A DNA stretch of 64,000 nucleotides from Labrys wisconsinensis. GTDB lineage: Bacteria; Pseudomonadota; Alphaproteobacteria; Rhizobiales; Labraceae. The stretch lies in NCBI RefSeq assembly GCF_030814995.1, contig NZ_JAUSVX010000001.1, positions 434,001 through 498,000 on the forward strand. Direction: 5' to 3'. The notes beneath the pieces are model-generated. The model ran no database searches. It had not been told where the DNA came from and saw only the letters and a program-made list of their open reading frames with translations. The translations under genes and the position numbers were made by a program. Below, one piece after another: positions 57,284 through 64,000 of the stretch (positions are counted from its first letter, which is position 1; each line of letters starts with the position of its first letter).

Positions 57284-58714
57284 GTGAACAAGCCGGCGGG
57301 AGAGAGCGGGGTGATCGGCCGCTTCGGCCTGTCCGCGCGTCTCCTGATGCTCACCCTTTTGTTCGTGATGCTGGCGGTGGTCTGCGTCTCCGTGCCCTCC
57401 GTCGCGAACTATCGGGTGAACTGGCTGACCAACCGCGTCTCCGGAGCCGTCACCGCCGCCATGGTGCTGGAGGCCGCGCCCAACGGCATGGTGTCGGAGA
57501 AGCTGGCCATGCAGGTCCTCGACAGCATCGGCGCCAAGACCGTCGTCCTCAAGATGAAGGATTCACGCCGCCTCCTCGCCGCCTCCGACCTGCCCCCGCA
57601 GATCGACGTCACCGTCGACCTGCGCGATCTCGGCTGGCCGGACATGATCCGCCAGGCCTTCGGCACCCTGACCGCGCCGGACGGGCGCATCATGCGGGTG
57701 ATGGCGCATGCGCCGATGAACGGCGAGTTCATCGAGCTCACCATGCCGGAGGCGCCGCTGCGCGAGGCGATGCTGCGCTTTGCCCGCAACATCCTCTTGT
57801 TCTCGCTGGCCGTGGCCGTCATCACCGCGGGCCTGGTCCATCTGGCCCTGAGCTGGCTGATCGTCCGGCCGATGCGCCGCCTCACCCATGCCATGGTCGC
57901 CTTCGGCGAGAACCCGGAGGACCAGAGCCGCATCGTCGAGGCCTCCAGCCGCACCGACGAGATCGGCGTCGCCGAGCGCGAGCTCTCGGCCATGCAGCGC
58001 CAGCTCGCCGGCGCGCTGCAGCAGAAGAACCGCCTGGCCAATCTCGGCCTGGCCGTCGCCAAGATCAACCACGACCTGCGCAACCTGCTGGCGGCCGCCC
58101 AGCTCTTCTCCGACCGCCTGACCGACTCCGACGATCCGATGGTGCAGCGCTTCGCGCCCAAGCTGCTGCAGACGCTGGACCGGGCGATCACCTTCTGCCA
58201 GTCGACGCTCTCCTACGGCCGGGCGGTCGAGCAGCCGCCGCAGCGCCGGCCGGTGCCGGTCGCTCCGCTCGTCACCGACGTGCGCGAATTGCTCGGACTC
58301 GGCGGAGAGGACCAGGTCGGCTGGATCGAATCGATCGAGCCGGACCTCATCATCGACGCCGATCCCGACCAGCTCTCGCGCGTGCTGCTCAACCTGTCGC
58401 GCAATGCGCTGGAGGCGCTGCGCGGCAAGGGCGAGACCGACCCGGCCCACGACCATATCCGCGTCACCGGGCGCCGCACCGGCCCGGACGTGCTGATCGA
58501 GATCTCCGACACCGGCCCCGGCGTGCCGGACAAGGCGCGCCAGCGCCTGTTCGAAGCCTTCTCCGGCTCGGCCCGGCCCGGTGGCACGGGCCTGGGCCTG
58601 GCCATCGCCGCCGAGCTCGTCCGCGCCCATGGCGGCACGGTGGCCCTGGTCGACGGCACGCTGGGCGCGACCTTCCGCATCCAGATCCCGGATCGGACGC
58701 ACGAGGCCCCCTGA
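57284..58714 (+). CDS. Membrane sensor histidine kinase (orphan)
   Basis: A 476-residue kinase. Membrane helices at about 20-38 and 168-192 enclose a periplasmic sensor of ~125 residues; a HAMP domain follows (190-240). His263 in AKINHDLRNLLAA is the phosphorylated residue. The ATPase has an N-box NLSRNALEAL, G1 SDTGPGVPD and G2 GGTGLGLAI. Start is GTG at 57284 without strong ribosome site. No response regulator is adjacent, so the partner is encoded elsewhere. Confidence 0.9.
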   Translation: MNKPAGESGVIGRFGLSARLLMLTLLFVMLAVVCVSVPSVANYRVNWLTNRVSGAVTAAMVLEAAPNGMVSEKLAMQVLDSIGAKTVVLKMKDSRRLLAASDLPPQIDVTVDLRDLGWPDMIRQAFGTLTAPDGRIMRVMAHAPMNGEFIELTMPEAPLREAMLRFARNILLFSLAVAVITAGLVHLALSWLIVRPMRRLTHAMVAFGENPEDQSRIVEASSRTDEIGVAERELSAMQRQLAGALQQKNRLANLGLAVAKINHDLRNLLAAAQLFSDRLTDSDDPMVQRFAPKLLQTLDRAITFCQSTLSYGRAVEQPPQRRPVPVAPLVTDVRELLGLGGEDQVGWIESIEPDLIIDADPDQLSRVLLNLSRNALEALRGKGETDPAHDHIRVTGRRTGPDVLIEISDTGPGVPDKARQRLFEAFSGSARPGGTGLGLAIAAELVRAHGGTVALVDGTLGATFRIQIPDRTHEAP

Positions 58715-58790
58715 CCTCGGGAGGACCTGCTCAGGCCCTTCCCGCCATGCGGGAATCCTGCGATACCGGCAGCTTGACCGGACAGGCCCG

Positions 58791-59468
58791 ATGCGCATCC
58801 TCGCCCTCGACACCGCCCTCGACGCCTGCGCCGCCTGCGTCTTCGACGACGATGCCGGCGCGATCGCCGCGGAGAGCCTGACCATGGCCCGTGGCCATGC
58901 CGAGGCCCTGGCGCCGCTCGTCGCCCGCGTCGTGGCGCAGGGCGGCGGCTTCGAAGTGCTGGATCGCATCGCCGTGACGGTCGGGCCGGGCTCGTTCACC
59001 GGCCTGCGCGTGGCCATCGCCGCCGGGCGGGCCTTCGCCCTGGCGCTCGGCGCGCCCTGCATCGGCGTCTCGACCCTCGCCGCCATCGCCGGGCCGCATC
59101 TGCGCGAGGAGAGCGGCCAGGCCGTGGCCGCCGCCATCGATGCCCGGCACGGCCAGATCTATTTCCAGCTCTTCTCCGCCCGCGGGCGCAGCCTGGTCGA
59201 GGCCCGCTGCCTGCCGGTGCGCGAGGCGGCACGCCTGCTCGGCACCGGCGTGGTCAAGCTAGCCGGACCGGCCGCGCCCCTCCTGCTCGACGAGGCGAGG
59301 GCGGCCGGCGCCAGGGGTGTGGTGGTCGACAGCCAGCCGGCGCCCGACATCGTCTGGGTGGCGCGCCTCGGCCTCGCCGCCGATCCGCAGACGGCGCGGC
59401 CGATCCCCTATTACCTCAAGCCGGCCGACGCGACGCCGCAGCAGGGCGGTCGGGTCGCCAGGGCATGA
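58791..59468 (+). CDS. tsaB: tRNA N6-threonylcarbamoyladenosine protein TsaB
   Basis: A 225-residue actin/Hsp70-fold protein that supports TsaD in making t6A37 of ANN-decoding tRNAs. [15 protein letters not shown] at the start and [18 protein letters not shown] are diagnostic; the gene ends in ATGA overlapping rimI. The order tsaB-rimI is widely conserved. Confidence 0.95.
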   Translation: MRILALDTALDACAACVFDDDAGAIAAESLTMARGHAEALAPLVARVVAQGGGFEVLDRIAVTVGPGSFTGLRVAIAAGRAFALALGAPCIGVSTLAAIAGPHLREESGQAVAAAIDARHGQIYFQLFSARGRSLVEARCLPVREAARLLGTGVVKLAGPAAPLLLDEARAAGARGVVVDSQPAPDIVWVARLGLAADPQTARPIPYYLKPADATPQQGGRVARA

Positions 59469-59971
59469 TCCTGTCCTGGCTCCGACGGCCCGGACGGCTC
59501 CGACGGCCCGGACCGCCGCCGGTGATCGTCGCGGCACGCTCGGCCGATGCCGACGCTCTCGCCGCCATCCACGTCACCGGCTTCGAGCGCGGCTGGGACG
59601 TGGCCGAGTTCGAGCGCCTTCTCGCCGACAGGGCCGTGCTCGGTCACCTCGCCCGGCCCGGCGGGCGCGGCGTGCCGAACGGCTTCGCCCTGTCGCGCAT
59701 CGTCCTGGACGAGGCCGAGCTCCTCACCGTCGCGGTGCTGCCGAGCGCCCGCGGCGCCGGCCTCGCCAGGGCGATCCTCACCTTGCATTTCGGCCGGCTC
59801 GCCGGCCGCGGGGCCCGCACCGTGTTCCTCGAGGTGGCCGAGGACAATGCCCCGGCGCTCAAGCTCTACCACCGCTTCGGCTTCGCCGAGATCGGCCGCC
59901 GCGCCGGCTATTACAAGCGTCCGGGCCGGACGCCCGCCACCGCCATCGTCATGCGTCGCCCGCTCGGTTGA
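59465..59971 (+). CDS. rimI: Ribosomal-protein-alanine acetyltransferase RimI-like
   Basis: A 168-residue GNAT acetyltransferase. The acetyl-CoA loop is [15 protein letters not shown] (with R-x-x-G-x-G/A). [20 protein letters not shown] and [10 protein letters not shown] match RimI, which acetylates the N-terminus of S18. The start overlaps tsaB by four bases. A short Arg/Pro-rich N-terminal extension (about 6-18) is unusual. Confidence 0.88.
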   Translation: MILSWLRRPGRLRRPGPPPVIVAARSADADALAAIHVTGFERGWDVAEFERLLADRAVLGHLARPGGRGVPNGFALSRIVLDEAELLTVAVLPSARGAGLARAILTLHFGRLAGRGARTVFLEVAEDNAPALKLYHRFGFAEIGRRAGYYKRPGRTPATAIVMRRPLG

Positions 59972-60045
59972 GCGCCTCCGGGCAGCGCGCTATAGAGCGC
60001 TCCCCGGAGGGCCGCAGGGCGCCCGCGGGCATCAGGGAGAAGCAC

Positions 60046-60861
60046 ATGGCCGACATGCGGCTGGTCGTCACCGGAGCGGGCGGGCGCATGGGCCAGACCC
60101 TGATCCGCCTGATTGCCGAGACCCCGGGCATGACGCTCGCCGGCGCCGTGGAGCGCGCCGGCGCGGCGGCCGTCGGCGCCGATGCGGGGCGCCTCGCCGG
60201 CCTCGATGCCAACGGCGTCGTCGTCACGGACGATCCGCTGGCGCTGCTGACCACGGCGGACGGCATCGTCGACTTCACCGCGCCCGCCGCCTCGGTGGAG
60301 TTCGCCGCCCTCGCCGCGCAGATGCGCATCGTCCATGTCATCGGCACGACGGGCATGTCGGCGGAGGACGAGGCCAGGGTCAAGGCGGCGGCACGCCACG
60401 CCGTGATCGTCAAGTCCGGCAACATGAGCCTTGGCGTCAACCTGCTCGCGGCCGTGGTCAAGCGCATCGCCCGGACGCTGGACGAGGACTTCGACATCGA
60501 GATCCTGGAAATGCACCACAACCGCAAGGTCGACGCGCCCTCCGGCACGGCGCTGCTGCTCGGCCGGGCTGCGGCTGCCGGCCGCGGCATCGATCTCGAC
60601 GCCCGCTCCGAGCGGGTCCGCGACGGCCATACCGGCGCGCGCGGCCGCGGCGACATCGGTTTCGCCACGCTGCGGGGCGGCACCGTGGTCGGCGACCACA
60701 CCGTGATCTTCGCCGGCGACGGGGAGAGGATCGAGATCAGCCATCGGGCGGAGAGCCGCGCCCTGTTCGCCAAGGGCGCGCTACGGGCCGCCCTGTGGGG
60801 CCGCGGCCGCAAGCCGGGGCTCTACGGCATGGCCGACGTGCTCGGCCTCAGCGACCTCTGA
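60046..60861 (+). CDS. dapB: 4-hydroxy-tetrahydrodipicolinate reductase
   Basis: A 271-residue NAD(P)H-dependent enzyme of lysine and diaminopimelate synthesis. Nucleotide site [10 protein letters not shown]; active-site segment [15 protein letters not shown] with the catalytic His and Lys; and [18 protein letters not shown] near the end. GGGAGA precedes the ATG. It converges with ptsN, 17 bp apart. Confidence 0.96.
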   Translation: MADMRLVVTGAGGRMGQTLIRLIAETPGMTLAGAVERAGAAAVGADAGRLAGLDANGVVVTDDPLALLTTADGIVDFTAPAASVEFAALAAQMRIVHVIGTTGMSAEDEARVKAAARHAVIVKSGNMSLGVNLLAAVVKRIARTLDEDFDIEILEMHHNRKVDAPSGTALLLGRAAAAGRGIDLDARSERVRDGHTGARGRGDIGFATLRGGTVVGDHTVIFAGDGERIEISHRAESRALFAKGALRAALWGRGRKPGLYGMADVLGLSDL

Positions 60862-60878
60862 GAGCCCCCGCGCGACGC

Positions 60879-61343
60879 TCAAGCCGCGTGGGAGGTGGGC
60901 TCGGTGCTGAGCAGCGTGTACAGCGTCGCCGCGTCGCGGGTATGGCGCAGCGACTGCACCATCGCCGGATCGCGCAGCAGGCGCGCCACCCGCGACAGGG
61001 CCCGCAAATGGTCGGCGCCGGCCGGTTCCGGCGCCAGCAGGAGGAAGATCAGATCCACCGGCTGGCCGTCGATCGCCTCGTAGTCGATCGGCCGCTCCAG
61101 CCGGGCGAACAGGCCGAACAAGCGGCTGATCTTGCCGAGCTTGCCGTGCGGTATGGCGATGCCGTTGCCGACGCCGGTGGAGCCCAGGCGCTCGCGCTGC
61201 AGCAGGATGTCGAAGATCTCGCGCTCACCGACCCCGGTCAGGGCGGCCGCCCTCTCGGAAATCTCCTGCAGGGCCTGTTTTTTCGAGTTCACTCGCAACG
61301 CAGGAAGCACGGCGTCCGGCGCCAGAAGATCGCTCAAGGGCAT
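60879..61343 (-). CDS. ptsN: PTS IIA-like nitrogen-regulatory protein PtsN
   Basis: A 154-residue EIIA(Ntr) protein. His66 in AIPHGKL is the phosphorylated residue, and the preceding REIFDILLQRERLGSTGVGNG is diagnostic. It links PEP-dependent phosphorylation to nitrogen, potassium and carbon control. It follows hpf in the same leftward direction, 60 bp apart. rpoN, which usually precedes hpf in this order, is not adjacent. Confidence 0.95.
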   Translation of the reverse strand: MPLSDLLAPDAVLPALRVNSKKQALQEISERAAALTGVGEREIFDILLQRERLGSTGVGNGIAIPHGKLGKISRLFGLFARLERPIDYEAIDGQPVDLIFLLLAPEPAGADHLRALSRVARLLRDPAMVQSLRHTRDAATLYTLLSTEPTSHAA

Positions 61344-61403
61344 AACGTCCTCGTCGGATGGAAGCTGCCCTGCCGTTGTGCCGGCAGGCGCTGCATAAAC
61401 TCG

Positions 61404-61991
61404 TCACACCACATCGGCGGAAGCCGTGGGCAGATCGATCCAGCCGATATGGCCGTCGGGCCGGCGGTAAACCACGTTCACGCGCCCATGTCCAGCGTGA
61501 CGGAACACCAGCACCCCCGCCCCGGAGAGATCGAGGTCGCCGACCGCCTCGCTGACCGACAGGCTCTTCATGCGCTTGGTGCTCTCGGCGATGACGACCG
61601 GGGCGAACCCGTCCGCCTCCGCTTCGTCGCCAGGCATCTCGATGACGTGCTCGACGGCATCGAGGCCGCCGGGGGCATCGAGGTCGCCTGCGCCCTGGTG
61701 ATGGTCGCGGATGCGCTGCTTGTGACGCTTGAGGCGCTTGGCCAGGCGCTCGGCCGCGAGGTCGACGCTGGCATGCGGATCGTGCGCCATCGATTCCGTC
61801 TGCAGCGTCAGGCCGGTCGGCAGGTGGATGAGGCAATCGGTGCGAAAGGCCCCGCCCTCCTTCTGCACCGTGACATGGCCGGCAAAGCCACCTTCGAAGA
61901 ACCGCGCCATGGCGTCGCCGACCCGCGCGTGCACGTGGGTTCGCAAAGCCTCGCCGATGTCGAGATTCTTGCCGGAGACACGTAGCGTCAT
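61404..61991 (-). CDS. hpf: Long ribosome hibernation-promoting factor
   Basis: A 195-residue long-form HPF. The N-terminal domain (1-100) reads LRVSGKNLDIGEALRTHVHA; the C-terminal dimerisation domain (about 135-195) ends RPDGHIGWIDLP. The long form joins two 70S ribosomes into inactive 100S dimers in stationary phase. The start at 61991 has GGAG nearby; an upstream in-frame ATG (62042) adds unrelated residues. Confidence 0.94.
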   Translation of the reverse strand: MTLRVSGKNLDIGEALRTHVHARVGDAMARFFEGGFAGHVTVQKEGGAFRTDCLIHLPTGLTLQTESMAHDPHASVDLAAERLAKRLKRHKQRIRDHHQGAGDLDAPGGLDAVEHVIEMPGDEAEADGFAPVVIAESTKRMKSLSVSEAVGDLDLSGAGVLVFRHAGHGRVNVVYRRPDGHIGWIDLPTASADVV

Positions 61992-62190
61992 GCTTCGCTC
62001 CGTTTCAGGCCGGGTCCGCAGGGACCGCTCAGCGCCCGGCATGCAGGCCGGGCCACCCCATTAGGTAGGCCCGTCCGAACCCGCCGTCAATCTGAGGCTC
62101 GAGGCGCCTTCGAATGCGGTTTATCGCTCCGTCCGCTGCCGATCCGGGCCTCCGAAGCGCCGCTTGCGCCGCGTTGGCCGGCTCGCCGCG

Positions 62191-63144
62191 TCAGTAGCGG
62201 CGGGCGCGATCCACAGGCGTTTCGAAGCCGAGGCCCTGCTCGTGCCGGACGATCTGCCGCAGGACGAAGCGCCCGACCGCATCCTCGTCGGAGATGGCGG
62301 CGACGTGCGGCGTCACCGTGACGCCGGGATGCGTCCACAGCCGGCTGCCGGCCGGCAGCGGCTCGGTCTCGAACACGTCCAGCGTCGCCGCCGCCAGGGT
62401 GCCGTCGTCGAGGGCGGCGAGGATGTCGGCCTCGACCTGGAGGCCGCCGCGCCCGGCATTCATCAGGACCGGCGCCCCGAACACCCCGTCGCGGGCAAGC
62501 TTGCGGAGCAGGGCGGCATCGAGGATGCCGTGCGTCTCCGGCGTCAGCGGCATCAGCGCCACCAGGAGATCGGTGCGCGCCAGGAAGGCGTCGAGCCCGT
62601 CGCCGGAAAAGGTGGCGATGCCCTCGACCGTCCTCGGCGTCCGGCTCCAGCCGGCGACATCGAAGCCGATGACGGCGAGCTTCCTGGCCGCATCCTGCCC
62701 GAGCACGCCGAGCCCCATGACGCCGACCCGCAGCTCCCGCGCGCCGGGCGCCGGGCGGACATCCTCCCACCGGCGCTCGCGCTGCAGCGTGTCGTAGAGC
62801 CGCTGGCGCCGCAGATGCATCAGGGCGTGCAGCACCACCCATTCGCTCATCCGGCTGGTGAGATCCGCGTCGACCACGCGGGCGATCGGCACGTCGGGCA
62901 GATCGGGATCGGCGAAGACATGGTCGACGCCGGCTCCCAGCGAGACGATGCCCTTGAGGTTCGGCAGCCCGGCCAGGATGCCCGCCGGCTGCTTCCACAC
63001 CGCGGCATAGGTGATGTCGGCGGGGTCGCCGACCTCCGGCCAGGCGCGGATGTCGCGCTCGGGCGCCAGGCGCCGGAGGCGCTCCAGCCAGGGCGCGACG
63101 TCCCATTGGGTGATGCACAGGAGGATGGCCATGGCGACTCGCAT
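62191..63144 (-). CDS. ghrA: Glyoxylate/hydroxypyruvate reductase A-type dehydrogenase
   Basis: A 317-residue D-2-hydroxyacid dehydrogenase. NAD(P) site VGVMGLGVLGQDAAR; catalytic Arg in NAGRGGLQVE; Glu and His in DVFETEPLP and HPGVTVTPHVAA. The protein is closest to GhrA, which reduces glyoxylate and hydroxypyruvate with NADPH. Start at 63144 or 63132 (giving MAILLCI) cannot be decided; neither has a clear ribosome site. Confidence 0.85.
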   Translation of the reverse strand: MRVAMAILLCITQWDVAPWLERLRRLAPERDIRAWPEVGDPADITYAAVWKQPAGILAGLPNLKGIVSLGAGVDHVFADPDLPDVPIARVVDADLTSRMSEWVVLHALMHLRRQRLYDTLQRERRWEDVRPAPGARELRVGVMGLGVLGQDAARKLAVIGFDVAGWSRTPRTVEGIATFSGDGLDAFLARTDLLVALMPLTPETHGILDAALLRKLARDGVFGAPVLMNAGRGGLQVEADILAALDDGTLAAATLDVFETEPLPAGSRLWTHPGVTVTPHVAAISDEDAVGRFVLRQIVRHEQGLGFETPVDRARRY

Positions 63145-63203
63145 TGACGGGCGCGGCCTGTGCTAGCGCCCGGGCCGGCCGCTCGCAAGCGCGGCCCGGG
63201 CCC

Positions 63204-64000
<797 letters not shown>

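Overview
The window looks like chromosomal DNA of a GC-rich alphaproteobacterium, most likely of the order Hyphomicrobiales (Rhizobiales). The evidence is the Porin_2-type outer-membrane porin end, a rhizobial-type PmtA phospholipid methyltransferase, the Hsp20-DUF1150 and Hsp20-Lon pairs, DUF2336, UbiE (ubiquinone), the mutM-echA-rpsT-dnaA neighbourhood, and GANTC (CcrM-type) and CtrA-like sites upstream of dnaA. I cannot name a genus from sequence alone. About 60 protein genes are packed on both strands, many with 1-4 bp start/stop overlaps. I saw no tRNA or rRNA genes, insertion sequences, prophage or CRISPR array.

Layout. 0-10 kb: porin end, a secreted caspase-like protein, a ribose-type sugar ABC transporter with a LacI-like operator, a hydantoinase-A-like protein and a GT-C/STT3-like membrane protein. 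10-20 kb: two Kef-type antiporters flank ubiE, mutM and an enoyl-CoA hydratase, followed by rpsT, an AT-richer segment with clustered GANTC sites, a rhodanese gene, dnaA and mogA. 20-29 kb: a PPi-type phosphofructokinase, a GlxA-type regulator, a MarR-controlled FUSC/DUF1656/HlyD efflux operon, hrcA, an EamA exporter and hisE. 29-37 kb: cobB, a heat-shock gene with a probable RNA thermometer, DUF1150, epmA, a YgjP-type metallopeptidase, a GST, and a xanthine-dehydrogenase-type subunit with the remnant of its partner gene and a TetR gene.

37-49 kb: rpmI-rplT, an Hsp20-lon pair, ArsR-LOG divergent from a desaturase, pheS (without pheT next to it), GST, queG, pmtA and pyrF. 49-55 kb: a leftward overlapping operon lemA-DUF2207-ECF sigma-anti-sigma, efp, then trpS. 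55-64 kb: a universal stress protein, DUF2336, an orphan histidine kinase, tsaB-rimI, dapB, hpf-ptsN, a GhrA-type reductase and a partial peptide ABC ATPase.

Themes. Several genes concern protein and ribosome quality under stress: dnaA-adjacent ribosomal genes, two Hsp20s, lon, hrcA, hpf, and efp with its modifying enzyme epmA. The features most worth following up are the origin-like segment upstream of dnaA, the RNA thermometer, a two-copy structured dispersed repeat that supplies the end of the desaturase, the fossil of an XDH FAD-subunit gene, and the fused lemA-DUF2207-sigma-anti-sigma operon. I found no clear example of an entirely new defence or mobile system; most of the window is housekeeping.
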